A stretch of 64,000 nucleotides of DNA from JALORV01 sp963766365 (GTDB lineage: Bacteria > Pseudomonadota > Gammaproteobacteria > Burkholderiales > Burkholderiaceae_F): assembly GCA_963766365.1 (NCBI GenBank), contig CAVXZK010000006.1, positions 558,001-622,000 on the forward strand, written 5' to 3'. Below are positions 1 to 8,296 of this stretch, one piece after another; positions within the stretch are counted from its first letter, which is position 1; the number at the start of each line of letters is the position of its first letter. The translations under genes and the position numbers were made by a program. The notes beneath the pieces are model-generated. The model saw nothing but the letters and a program-made list of their open reading frames with translations, was not told the origin of the DNA and did no database searches.

Positions 1-1
1 C

Positions 2-469
2 GAAGGATTCGAGCGGCTGGCCCGCGCCGGCCACATCCGCTCCTGGGGCGTGTCGAATTTCGATGTCGACGACATGCAGGAGCTGTGGCGCCTGCCGTCA
101 GGACCGGACTGTGTCGCGAACCAGGTGTATTACTCAGCAAGCCAGCGCGGCATCGAGTTCGACCTGCTGCCGTGGCAGCAGGAACGCGGCGTGGCGACGA
201 TGGCGTATTGCCCGATCGGCCAGGGCATGCTGGCGTCGAACGCCGAGCTGGCGCGCATCGCGGCGCGCCATGGCGTCACTGCCGCGCAGGTCGCACTGGC
301 GTGGGTCCTCCGCCATTCCCAAGTGATCGCCATACCCAAGGCGGCACGCGCCGATCATCTGCGCGACAACCTGGCGGCCACAACGATCGCGCTCGGCCCC
401 GAGGACCTCGCGACGATCGACCGCGTGTTTCCGCCGCCGCGACGTAAACAGCCGTTGGCGATGACGTAA
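2..469 (+). CDS. aldo/keto reductase (5'-truncated by the window edge)
   Basis: This is the C-terminal part of an NAD(P)H-dependent aldo/keto reductase, a cytosolic TIM-barrel enzyme that reduces aldehydes or ketones. The frame is open from base 2, so the true start lies outside the window. Visible family signatures are GVSNF (fragment residues 16-20), the Asn-Gln pair in NQVYYS and the IPK cofactor-binding segment near AIPKAARADHLRDN. The active-site Asp, Tyr and Lys would be in the missing half. The substrate cannot be told from this part. A stem-loop follows the stop codon. Confidence 0.9.
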   Translation, partial: EGFERLARAGHIRSWGVSNFDVDDMQELWRLPSGPDCVANQVYYSASQRGIEFDLLPWQQERGVATMAYCPIGQGMLASNAELARIAARHGVTAAQVALAWVLRHSQVIAIPKAARADHLRDNLAATTIALGPEDLATIDRVFPPPRRKQPLAMT

Positions 470-482
470 CGACGCAGGAACT

Positions 483-515
483 CCGCAGTCATGAGATCGT
501 CAGACTGCGGCTTTA
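483..515 (+). terminator. stem-loop after the aldo/keto reductase gene
   Basis: Perfect 8-bp arms CCGCAGTC (483-490) and GACTGCGG (503-510) enclose a 12-nt loop and are followed by CTTTAA. The U tract is short, so this is a plausible but weak intrinsic terminator 14 bases after the stop codon. Confidence 0.5.
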
Positions 516-520
516 ACCAG

Positions 521-551
521 CGCCGGGACGCGTAACGACGACGTCCCGGCG
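521..551. repeat. 10-bp perfect inverted repeat before the ChaN-like gene
   Basis: Arms CGCCGGGACG (521-530) and CGTCCCGGCG (542-551) are separated by 11 bases. It directly follows the first hairpin and lies about 35 bases upstream of the next start codon. It could be a second terminator arm or a 5'-UTR hairpin. No U tract follows it. Confidence 0.5.
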
Positions 552-586
552 GTTTGGCGACTATCCCCCTCGATCAGCGTGACCGG

Positions 587-1492
587 ATGACCTCGACACG
601 ACGTTTCTTTTTCTTCTGTTGGCCCGTAGCAGTGCTGCTGGCGCTGTGCCTGGCTCCCATCGACGCGGTCCTTGCCAAGACCGCGTTGGAGGCCACCCCC
701 GAAGCGCTGGCCGGTGCGCTGAGCACGCGCCGCAACGCATTGCTCGGGGAAGTCCACGACAACAGCGTGCAGCATGCGCTGCGGGCGGCTGCGCTGCGGC
801 GGCTGGTGGAGGCCGGAGCGCGACCCGCGATTGCGTTCGAGCAGTTCGATCGCGACCGCCAGGCCGACATCGACCGGTTGCGACGCGAGCAGCCCGGCGA
901 TGTCGACGCGCTGATCGCGCTGGGTGCGCCCAACTGGGTATGGAAGAACTACCGGCCCTTCCTGCAACTCGCCGTTGACTTCGGCCTGCCGATCGTGGCC
1001 GCCAATCTGTCGCGTGCCGACGCCGTGAAGATCACGACGCAGGGATGGGGTGCGCTCTTCGGCGCCGCCGCCCAGTCAGACCTCGGCCTCGACCGCCTGC
1101 CAACCGCCTTCGTCGCGGCGCATGAGGATGCGGTGGGGCGCGGCCATTGCGATCTGCTGCCCCCCGATTCGCTACCAGCGATGGCACGCGCGCAAATGGC
1201 GCGTGACATCGTTCTGGCGCAATCGCTGCGTCCTCACCTCGCTCGTGGCGTCGTCCTCCTGACGGGCAACGGCCACGTCCGCAAGGATATCGGCGTGCCG
1301 TTCTGGTTGAACGCGGACGAGCGTCAGGACGTTGTCGCGATCGCCCTTCTGGAACTCGATCCGACGATTTCCGAGACCGCCAGCGAGGCACTCAATCAGC
1401 ACTACGACGCGATCTTCAAGACAGCTGCGGCGGAACGACCGGACCCCTGCGAAGCGCTGCGCAAGCGACTGCGGCCCGCGGCGAAGCCGTAA
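587..1492 (+). CDS. ChaN/Tiki-fold family protein, exported
   Basis: The protein belongs to the ChaN-like (DUF399, Tiki/EreA-fold) family; members are often lipoproteins linked to haem or iron handling, but the substrate here is unknown. The ATG at 587 is chosen because it starts a typical export signal (basic TSTRR, then a hydrophobic stretch of about 20 residues, ending near VLAK); an in-frame TTG at 554 would only add 11 polar residues. Family marks are GEVHDN near residue 55, the AFEQFDRDRQ segment and TGNGHVRKDIGVP in the C-terminal half. The signal peptide carries one Cys (FCW) but no clear lipobox. It converges on the MFS gene ten bases downstream. Confidence 0.8.
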   Translation: MTSTRRFFFFCWPVAVLLALCLAPIDAVLAKTALEATPEALAGALSTRRNALLGEVHDNSVQHALRAAALRRLVEAGARPAIAFEQFDRDRQADIDRLRREQPGDVDALIALGAPNWVWKNYRPFLQLAVDFGLPIVAANLSRADAVKITTQGWGALFGAAAQSDLGLDRLPTAFVAAHEDAVGRGHCDLLPPDSLPAMARAQMARDIVLAQSLRPHLARGVVLLTGNGHVRKDIGVPFWLNADERQDVVAIALLELDPTISETASEALNQHYDAIFKTAAAERPDPCEALRKRLRPAAKP

Positions 1493-1502
1493 TCCCGGCG
1501 CC

Positions 1503-2729
1503 TCAGGGCGACGTCGCTGCGACCACCGGTCGGCGCTGCACCGGCGCCTCGCGGATCGGCAGATTCACCAGCGCGGCCGCCAGCGCCAGCACTGCGTCCG
1601 CGTACCACATCCACAGGTAGCTGCCCTGGCGGGTGACCGCGATGCCCCCGAGGTAGGCGCCAAAGAATGCGCCGATCTGGTGCGACAGCAGCGTCAGGCC
1701 GAACAGCGTGGCGAGATAGCGTGTACCGAAGAGCTTCGCCACGACGCCCGCCGTCGGCGGAACGGTGGCCAGCCAAGTGAAACCGAGCCCGACAGCGAAG
1801 AAATAGAACGTCAGCGCGGTCTTCGGCGCCGCCAGGTAGGCGAGCACCAGCAGCGCGCGCGACAGGTACATCCAGAACAGGATGTACTTGCTGCGAAAGC
1901 GGTTGACCCACCAGCCCGCGAGAAGACTGCCTGCGATGTTGGCAAGCCCGATGATCGCCAGCGACCAGCTCGCCACGGAGGAAGGCAGTCCGCACAGCGC
2001 GACCTCGCCCGGCAGATGAGTGACGAGGAACGCGATATGGAAGCCGCAGGTAAAGAAACCCGCATGCAGCAGGAGATAGCTGCGGTCGCCCAGCGCCGTC
2101 CGTACGGCGTGGCGCAAGCCGTGGTCGCCGGCCGCGGCCGGCACATGCGCCGCGGCCGACTGACCGCGCAGCGCCCGCGCCATTGGCAGGGTGACCAGCG
2201 TGATCGCCGCGAGCGTCCACATCGCGCCCATCCAGCCCATCATGGCGATCAGCTTCTGCGCCACCGGTGCGAAAACGAACTGACCCAACGAACCCCCGGC
2301 GTTGATGACGCCCGAGGCGGTGCCGCGCGATTCGGCCGGCACGTGTTTGGCGGCTGCGCCGATCAGCACCGAAAAGCTGCCCGCCCCCGAACCGGCGGCG
2401 GCCAGCAGTCCCAGCGTGAGGACGAGGCCGAGGCCGCTGGACACCAACGGCGTCAACGCCGTACCGAGGGTGAGAACGACGATCCCCGTCGCGAGCACGC
2501 GACCGGGTCCATAGCGGTCGGCGAACGCCCCGGCGATGGGTTGCACGGCACCCCAGACGAACTGGCTGATGCCGAGCGCAAAGCTGATCGTCACGATGCC
2601 CAGCCCGGTCGTCGTGTTGATCGGAGAGACAAAGAGCCCCAGCGACTGCCGCGCACCGTTGGTGATCATCAGCAGCGCCGCGGCGATCAGGATCAGGCCC
2701 CACCAGCCGCGTTGCATGTTCTGCGTCAC
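1503..2729 (-). CDS. MFS transporter
   Basis: This is a 408-residue major facilitator superfamily permease with the usual 12-helix hydrophobic pattern and a motif-A-like loop, ADRYGPGRVLATG, between helices 2 and 3. It acts in the inner membrane; the substrate cannot be read from sequence. Its start overlaps the end of the marR-family gene by 4 bp (ATGA), so the two are one transcription and translation unit, which suggests an exporter controlled by the neighbouring regulator in response to its substrate. Confidence 0.9.
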   Translation of the reverse strand: MTQNMQRGWWGLILIAAALLMITNGARQSLGLFVSPINTTTGLGIVTISFALGISQFVWGAVQPIAGAFADRYGPGRVLATGIVVLTLGTALTPLVSSGLGLVLTLGLLAAAGSGAGSFSVLIGAAAKHVPAESRGTASGVINAGGSLGQFVFAPVAQKLIAMMGWMGAMWTLAAITLVTLPMARALRGQSAAAHVPAAAGDHGLRHAVRTALGDRSYLLLHAGFFTCGFHIAFLVTHLPGEVALCGLPSSVASWSLAIIGLANIAGSLLAGWWVNRFRSKYILFWMYLSRALLVLAYLAAPKTALTFYFFAVGLGFTWLATVPPTAGVVAKLFGTRYLATLFGLTLLSHQIGAFFGAYLGGIAVTRQGSYLWMWYADAVLALAAALVNLPIREAPVQRRPVVAATSP

Positions 2730-3226
2730 GCGACCTCCGTCGGTCCGATGGCCGCGGCGACCAGCGCGACGCCGGCCGCGTCAGCAGCACGGTCCAGGTT
2801 GGCGCGCAGGCGCTCGCCGAGGAGGGCATCGACGTCACGCTGCGCCGCGCGCCAGGCCGGGATGGCAGCGCTTAGGCGCCGGCGACCCTTGGTCGTCAGC
2901 TGCAACGGCCGCGACCGCGGGTCAACACGGCCCTTGCCCCCATCGGTGCGCACCAGCAAGCCCGCCGCTTCCAGCGGGCCGACCAGACGAGAGGTCGTGG
3001 TCCGATCCATCTGCAGCCGTCGGGCAAGCTCGGCGACCGGGACTGGCGCGTCGGCACGGGCCAGCGTGACGAGGGCGGAATACTGCGTCACCGTCAGGCC
3101 GTGCGCGGCCAGCGCCGCGTCGTAGAGCCCCGTCAAGCGACGCGCCAGGCTGCGCACCTTGTGGCAGGTGCAAGCCCCGGCGGGGGGCAGATCGATCGGA
3201 TGTACCTGTGTTGCGTGCATATGCAC
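2726..3226 (-). CDS. MarR-family transcriptional regulator
   Basis: The 166-residue protein has a MarR winged-helix domain: VTQYSALVTLARA (helix region), ELARRLQMDRTTTSRLVGPL (recognition region) and a wing near RVDPRSRPLQLTTKG. An N-terminal CTCHKVRSLARRLT segment with two Cys is shared with a MarR subgroup and might sense oxidants or electrophiles (inference). It likely represses itself and the coupled MFS gene. An 18-bp palindrome covers the first codons, so the exact start among the two ATGs at 3226 and 3220 is uncertain. Confidence 0.9.
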   Translation of the reverse strand: MHMHATQVHPIDLPPAGACTCHKVRSLARRLTGLYDAALAAHGLTVTQYSALVTLARADAPVPVAELARRLQMDRTTTSRLVGPLEAAGLLVRTDGGKGRVDPRSRPLQLTTKGRRRLSAAIPAWRAAQRDVDALLGERLRANLDRAADAAGVALVAAAIGPTEVA

Positions 3227-3229
3227 GCA
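3212..3229. promoter_or_regulatory. 18-bp perfect palindrome over the marR start codon
   Basis: TGCGTGCAT is followed directly by its reverse complement ATGCACGCA, giving an uninterrupted dyad. MarR-family dimers bind dyads of this size, and its position over the start of the marR gene, near the divergent VOC gene, suggests autoregulation. Binding is inferred. Confidence 0.6.
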
Positions 3230-3321
3230 TGCTGCCCGAGTCGTGCTCTCCTGTCCAGTCCGGGGGACGCGCTCGCGGACTTTGCTGCGACAATACGAAG
3301 CTCACAGCAAGGGACGGCAAC

Positions 3322-3744
3322 ATGAGCGCACTGCATCCATTCCACTTGGCGTTCCCGGTCACTTCGCTCGCCAAGGCGCGGGCTTTTTACGGCGGACTGC
3401 TCGGCTGCCCGGAAGGCCGCTCGAGCGAGGCCTGGATCGATTTCGACCTCTACGGTCACCAGATCGTTGCGCACCTCGCGCCGGAAGAGGCTGGCCATCG
3501 GCGCACCAGCGAAGTCGACGGCGATGATGTCCCGGTCCGGCATTTCGGCGTCGTGCTGTCGATGAAGGAATGGGACGACCTTGCCGCACGCCTGCGCAAG
3601 GAGGGTGTCAGTTTCATCATCGAGCCGCATGTCCGGTTCAAGGGCGAGGTCGGGGAACAGGCGACGATGTTCTTCCTCGACCCCTGCGGCAACGCGCTGG
3701 AATTCAAGGCCTTCGCCGACCCGTCGCGCCTGTTCGCGAAGTAG
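3322..3744 (+). CDS. VOC-family (glyoxalase/dioxygenase-fold) protein
   Basis: This 140-residue protein is a vicinal-oxygen-chelate superfamily member. It opens with the usual beta-alpha-beta start FHLAFPVTSLAKARAFYGGL and ends with the family metal/beta-strand motif FFLDPCGNALEFKAF. Candidate metal ligands are His in FHLAFPV, His in VRHFGVVL and Glu in NALEFK. It is probably a small cytosolic dioxygenase or lyase; the substrate is unknown. The ATG at 3322 follows AAGGGACGG and gives the family-typical N-terminus, while upstream in-frame codons would add a non-homologous tail. It is divergent from marR. Confidence 0.85.
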   Translation: MSALHPFHLAFPVTSLAKARAFYGGLLGCPEGRSSEAWIDFDLYGHQIVAHLAPEEAGHRRTSEVDGDDVPVRHFGVVLSMKEWDDLAARLRKEGVSFIIEPHVRFKGEVGEQATMFFLDPCGNALEFKAFADPSRLFAK

Positions 3745-3771
3745 TCGCGCAACGCCCGACGGCGCGGCAGC

Positions 3772-4524
3772 TCAGCCGCGTCCCACGAACGGCATTTTTG
3801 TCGCCATCACGGTCATGAACAGCACGTTGGCGTCGAGCGGCAGTTCGGCCATCTGCAGCACCGACTTCGCGACGATGTCCACGTCCATGATCGGCTCCGC
3901 GGCGAGCTGACCATAGGGCTGCATCACGCCTTGCGGCATGCGCTCCGTCATCGGGGTGGCGGCGTTGCCGATGTCGATCTGCCCAACCGCAATGTCGAAC
4001 GCGCGGCCGTCCAGCGACGCCGACTTGGTGAGACCCGTGACGGCATGCTTGGTCGCGGTGTACGGCGCGGAGTTCGGACGCGGGGCATGCGCCGAGATCG
4101 AGCCGTTGTTGATGATGCGCCCGCCGCGCGGCTTCTGCGTCTTCATCACGCGGAACGCCTGCTGCAGGCAATAGAAGACCCCGGTCAGATTGACGTCGAC
4201 GACGTTCTGCCACTGCGCCGGCGTCAACTCGTCGAGGGCAACGGTCGGCGCAAAACTGCCTGCATTGTTGAACAGCACGTCGAGACGGCCGTACCGGGCG
4301 ACGATGCGATCGAACAATGCGCGCACCGCGTCCGGCTGGCTGACGTCGGTCGGCACGACCAGCACGCGCGCGGGCTCGGTTCCCGCCAGTTGTGCCGTCT
4401 CGCGAAGCGGCTCCTCGCGTCGACCGGCCAGCGCGACGTTGTAGCCGGCGCGCAGGAATGCCATGGCCACGGCACGGCCGATGCCGCTGCCGGCGCCGGT
4501 GATCAGCGCAGTCTTGTTCGTCAC
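3772..4524 (-). CDS. short-chain dehydrogenase/reductase
   Basis: The 250-residue SDR has the classical Rossmann motif TGAGSGIGRAVAMAF (near residues 10-24), the NNAG motif, catalytic Ser in NNGSISAHA and the YxxxK motif YTATK, so all catalytic residues are present. It should be a soluble NAD(P)-dependent oxidoreductase. An Arg pair (AGRREEP) after beta-2 hints at NADP preference. The substrate is unknown. The gene stands alone between convergent and same-strand neighbours with no overlap. Confidence 0.92.
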   Translation of the reverse strand: MTNKTALITGAGSGIGRAVAMAFLRAGYNVALAGRREEPLRETAQLAGTEPARVLVVPTDVSQPDAVRALFDRIVARYGRLDVLFNNAGSFAPTVALDELTPAQWQNVVDVNLTGVFYCLQQAFRVMKTQKPRGGRIINNGSISAHAPRPNSAPYTATKHAVTGLTKSASLDGRAFDIAVGQIDIGNAATPMTERMPQGVMQPYGQLAAEPIMDVDIVAKSVLQMAELPLDANVLFMTVMATKMPFVGRG

Positions 4525-4589
4525 GATGGTCCTTGAAGAAAAATGCCGCGCAGCGACCCCGCCACACCGGCGACTGCGAGCTTAGCGTT

Positions 4590-5492
4590 TCATTCCAAAG
4601 GTTTCGCCGGCCCGCTGTCTTCGGTCACGCGCACGGCGTTCGACACATGCACGATCAGGCACCATTCGCCGCCGCGACGTTGCCAGATATTTAGGTAAGC
4701 GAGTTCGCCGGCATCGGCAGGCGACGCACCGGTCGATCGGCCCCGTCCATAGGCATAGCCGAGGTCGCCCGACTTGGCCACCATCACGCCTTCAGGCACC
4801 CAGTTCAGAGTCTCCTTGTGAACTGCGAGATCGAGCAGCGCCTGCGCGCGTCCGCTGGCCGGGAATCGACCGCCACGGTGCAGACGGACATCGTCGGCAA
4901 AGACGTCAGCCAGTGCAGCGCCAGCTCCTGGCATGGCGCCGATGCGTGCATCGAGTTCGCGGAGCGCTGCAAGCGTCGACGCCAGTTTCGCCGGTGCGAG
5001 TGCAGGCAGCGCTGTCGGCGGGTCAGTCGGTCGCCTCCACTGTGCTAGCGGCACCGTTGGCGCCGGATGGTTGATACCGACATCAATCTGCACCCGGTAA
5101 CGGCCGTCGGGTTGCCGTTGCCACACTGATGTGTAGTGTCCGTACCGGACCGGCGGCTCGGATGGCACGCGCCGGTACTCCGAGGGCCCGGTCGTGTAGC
5201 CCATGTCACCGGCACCCGAAATCCCGGCCGCCACCGGACGCCACTGGATGTTCACGCCCCAGTCCGGCCCCTCGCGCAATTGCGGAAAGGCCTGAACCGG
5301 GAACGGCGCGTACAGGATCGCGTCTGCAGCGAAAAACTCGACGAAGGCCTGGCGCGCGTTGACCTGCTGGGCGCGCGCCGCGAAAGCGCGCTCGCTGGCG
5401 ACAACACCATCAAGCTCAGGCATGCGGTCTGCCGCGACCGCGCACGAGAGGCACGCGGTCAGCACGACGCCACCCATCAGTTGCTCCAGCAT
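4590..5492 (-). CDS. exported protein with two NTF2-like (DUF4440-type) domains
   Basis: The 300-residue protein has a short signal peptide (LMGGVVLTACLSCAVAADR) followed by two similar halves. Each resembles a SnoaL/DUF4440 fold: ASERAFAARAQQVNARQAFVEFFAADAIL with GDMGYTTGPSEYR in the first, and LADVFADDVRLHRGG with GDLGYAYGRG in the second. The repeated GD(M/L)GY motif shows an internal duplication. A Cys at LTACLSC makes a lipoprotein possible but the lipobox is poor. Function is unknown; NTF2-like folds serve as binding or small-molecule enzyme domains. Confidence 0.65.
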   Translation of the reverse strand: MLEQLMGGVVLTACLSCAVAADRMPELDGVVASERAFAARAQQVNARQAFVEFFAADAILYAPFPVQAFPQLREGPDWGVNIQWRPVAAGISGAGDMGYTTGPSEYRRVPSEPPVRYGHYTSVWQRQPDGRYRVQIDVGINHPAPTVPLAQWRRPTDPPTALPALAPAKLASTLAALRELDARIGAMPGAGAALADVFADDVRLHRGGRFPASGRAQALLDLAVHKETLNWVPEGVMVAKSGDLGYAYGRGRSTGASPADAGELAYLNIWQRRGGEWCLIVHVSNAVRVTEDSGPAKPLE

Positions 5493-5608
5493 ATCGACCC
5501 TCCTCCACCACCGAGGCTAGCCCGCTAGCGCCTTGACCACGGGCCGCTGCGACGAGTGCACCATGCGCCGCGACGAAGGCGGGAGCGCGGGCGATCAAGC
5601 ATCACGGA

Positions 5609-7045
5609 TCAATGCGCGCCGCCGATGACCGATCCCGGCACCGCGGGTTCGTCCCTTACGAGGGGAAGCACTCGCGTTTCACGAATTACCGGCTGGCGCC
5701 ACGCCGCCAGTGCAATCAGTAGCACCGTGATGCCGGCAAAGGCCATTGCCGAGCGCAGCCCAAGGTGCTCTCCAAGCCAACCTCCCAACAGGGCGCCCGG
5801 GCCTGCCGGCAACAGGATCAGCCAGCGCATCGTGCTGGTCATGCGTCCGAGCAGATGCGCCGGAGTGACGGACTGGCGCAGCGAGAGGAAGGTGATGAAG
5901 ATCAGCACCGCGCCGACGCCGAACAGCATCAGCATCAGGCCGAACATCGCAATGCCCAAAGGCGAGGCCGGCGCCACGGCACCGAGCAGCCAGCCGACGC
6001 CGCAGATGACGAAACCCAGGACCAGTGTCGGACCGGGTCCAAAGCGCTCCGAGATACGGTTGCCCACCGTGCTGGTGACGATCGTGCCCACGCCGAGGGC
6101 CACGTACGACAGGCCAACCCCACCTTCCGACAGGCCGAGCGTGCGCGTTGCGAACAGGATCTGCACCACCAGCGCCGCCTGGTGGCACATTTGCCAGCCG
6201 CCGACGATCAGGGCCATCGTCACCAGCAGGCGGTGACTGGCGACGAAGCGCATGCCGGCACGCAGCGCCGGCCAGAAGTCGGTGACGACGTGACGCGGCC
6301 CCTCGGTGACGCGAATGCCGCGCAGGATCAGCGCCGACACCAGCAGCAGCACGGCATCGGCGAGCAGCGCGAACGGCGCACCGACCAGCTTGATCAGCGC
6401 GCCCGCCGCGCCGGGCCCCGCGACTTCGGCCGAGGAACTGGCCAGCGCATTCTTTGCGTGCGCCTCCACCAGCCGCACACGCGGCACGATCTGCGTCAGG
6501 ACGATCTGTGCCGCGCTGCCCGCAATCGTGTACACGGTGCCGATCGCAAAGCCGACGAAGTAGAGCCACCCCATCGACAGCCATCCGGCCCACCACGCCA
6601 GCGGCACGCTGGCCACGAACACGGCGAGCAGCAGTTCACCCCAGACATAGACCGGCAGCTTGCGGACGCGATCGAGATAGACGCCCGACGGCAGCGAGAA
6701 CAGCACGAAGGGCAGCACCTCCATCGCCGTCAGGATGCCCATCTGGGTCGGCGTGGCATGCAGCAGCACCGCGGCCGTCAGCGGCAGTGCCAGCAGCGTC
6801 ACCTGCCCGCCGAACGAACTGATGAAGATCGATATCCACAGCCGACGGTAGGTCGCGTCGCGCAGCAGGTCGTCTGCAGCAAGCGTAAAGCGCTGCATCC
6901 AGCTGGACGGCAACAACACGGTCGGGGACTTCACGATACGGCTCGACGCCTGGACACACGGCCTTTCAACGAGGGCCGGTAGGTTACCGGAGGGCCCGGC
7001 CGTACGCAGCAGATTTGGCTGCCCGCGTGACTGCGAGTGCTCCAT
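5609..7045 (-). CDS. MFS transporter (MFS_3/EntS-like)
   Basis: This is a 478-residue permease of the MFS_3 group that includes enterobactin exporter EntS and macrolide exporters. Marks are FALPSG-type loop LPFVLFSLPSGVYLDRVRK after helix 2 and a 12-helix hydrophobic profile. The ATG at 7045 has AAGGAAG directly upstream, but it adds about 37 polar residues before the first helix. Internal candidates are a GTG at 6934 and an ATG at 6898, the latter giving the usual family N-terminus. The substrate is unknown. Confidence 0.85.
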   Translation of the reverse strand: MEHSQSRGQPNLLRTAGPSGNLPALVERPCVQASSRIVKSPTVLLPSSWMQRFTLAADDLLRDATYRRLWISIFISSFGGQVTLLALPLTAAVLLHATPTQMGILTAMEVLPFVLFSLPSGVYLDRVRKLPVYVWGELLLAVFVASVPLAWWAGWLSMGWLYFVGFAIGTVYTIAGSAAQIVLTQIVPRVRLVEAHAKNALASSSAEVAGPGAAGALIKLVGAPFALLADAVLLLVSALILRGIRVTEGPRHVVTDFWPALRAGMRFVASHRLLVTMALIVGGWQMCHQAALVVQILFATRTLGLSEGGVGLSYVALGVGTIVTSTVGNRISERFGPGPTLVLGFVICGVGWLLGAVAPASPLGIAMFGLMLMLFGVGAVLIFITFLSLRQSVTPAHLLGRMTSTMRWLILLPAGPGALLGGWLGEHLGLRSAMAFAGITVLLIALAAWRQPVIRETRVLPLVRDEPAVPGSVIGGAH

Positions 7046-7153
7046 CTTCCTTCACGCACCGAGGCCTGGGTGCTGCACACATCGCTCGCCCAAGGTCACC
7101 GCGCGCGGGTGCCTCGAGTGACTTCGCCTGCCGAACGCACCCAGCACCGGCGC

Positions 7154-7184
7154 CGCTTAGCGGACTTTTAGCAATCGCTAAGCG
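7154..7184. promoter_or_regulatory. nested inverted repeats upstream of the cytochrome c pair
   Basis: Perfect 9-bp arms CGCTTAGCG (7154-7162) and CGCTAAGCG (7176-7184) flank a 13-base spacer. Nested inside is a second dyad, TTAGC-AATC-GCTAA. The element lies about 70 bases before the cytochrome start and could be an operator; no regulator is adjacent. Confidence 0.5.
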
Positions 7185-7252
7185 AACTATTACGAACACG
7201 GTCGACACCGTCTCGGTACCTTGTCGAGCAACGATGCAATCGCTGTCCGCCC

Positions 7253-8287
7253 ATGAAAACGCTGCTGCTCTTCTGCTCTGCGCTGATCGCCGCCGTCGCG
7301 GGCGCGCAGGCGGCGCCCGCCGCTCCGCCGCTGCCGCGGCTGCTGAGCGACACCGGCCTGTTTACGCCCGGCACGACCACAACGCTCGCTGCCGGCGTCG
7401 TGCCCTTTGCGCCGCAGTACCCGCTGTGGTCCGACGGCACGCGCAAGCGTCGCTGGATCGCGCTGCCTCCGGGCGCAGCGATCGACGCGGCGCGCGTCGA
7501 CGCGTGGGAGTTCCCGGTCGGTACGCGACTGTGGAAGGAGTTCGGCTATGGCCGTCGCATCGAGACCCGCATGATCGAGCGCCTGCCGGACGGCTCATGG
7601 CGCTTCGCCGCCTATGTCTGGAATCCCGAAGGCACGGTGGCGACCCTCGCCCCCGAAGACGGCGCCATGGTCGAGGTCGCCGATGCCCCAGGCGGCCGCT
7701 ATGCGGTGCCGTCGCGCAATGACTGCGCCGCATGCCACGAGGGCGCCGCGGTGCCGGTACTCGGCTTCAGCGCGCTGCAGCTGTCACCGGACCGCGATCC
7801 TCTGGCGCCACATGCCGATCCCGCGCGTCCAGAGATGACGAACCTGAGCAGCCTGGCTGCGCGCGGCTGGCTGCGCAATCTGCCACAGGCGTTTCTTGTC
7901 TCGCCGCCGCGCGTCCAGGCCACGTCAGCGACCGGGCGCGCCGCACTGGGCTACCTGCACGGCAATTGTGGCCACTGTCACAACGCCGCCGGCGCGTTAA
8001 CCGGGGTCGAACTGGTGCTCGCGCAGCAGGCGGACGCGCAGGCCCGCAGTGCCGAGCAGACGATCGCCTCACTGCTGGGGCATTCGAGCCGGTTCCGCCC
8101 CAATGGCGCGGCGAGTGCGCAACGTGTCGCGATGGGTCACGACGGCGACAGCGTCCTGACGCTGCGCATGAAGTCCACGAATCCGCTCGCCCGCATGCCG
8201 CCGCTCGGCGTGCAGGTGATCGACCAAGAAGGCGTTGCCCTGATCGAACGCTGGATATCCACTGATCTTCAAACGCAGGCTCACTAG
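7253..8287 (+). CDS. exported c-type cytochrome-like protein with two CxxCH motifs
   Basis: The 344-residue protein has a Sec signal peptide ending near AGAQA and two heme c attachment motifs, CAACH (158-162) and CGHCH (239-243), so it should be a periplasmic diheme protein. The N-terminal 150 residues resemble the beta-rich domain often found before such hemes in proteins annotated only as c-type cytochrome domain proteins. The second motif sits in GYLHGNCGHCHNAAG, a common context for these. It is followed after 9 bases by a second cytochrome gene, so the two are probably an electron-transfer operon; the partner dehydrogenase is not in the window. Confidence 0.8.
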   Translation: MKTLLLFCSALIAAVAGAQAAPAAPPLPRLLSDTGLFTPGTTTTLAAGVVPFAPQYPLWSDGTRKRRWIALPPGAAIDAARVDAWEFPVGTRLWKEFGYGRRIETRMIERLPDGSWRFAAYVWNPEGTVATLAPEDGAMVEVADAPGGRYAVPSRNDCAACHEGAAVPVLGFSALQLSPDRDPLAPHADPARPEMTNLSSLAARGWLRNLPQAFLVSPPRVQATSATGRAALGYLHGNCGHCHNAAGALTGVELVLAQQADAQARSAEQTIASLLGHSSRFRPNGAASAQRVAMGHDGDSVLTLRMKSTNPLARMPPLGVQVIDQEGVALIERWISTDLQTQAH

Positions 8288-8296
8288 GAGACCCCC

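Noticed and set aside
1402..2838. 478-codon minus-strand frame overlapping the MFS gene
   Set aside because: It lies out of frame with a clear 12-helix MFS gene and lacks helices itself.
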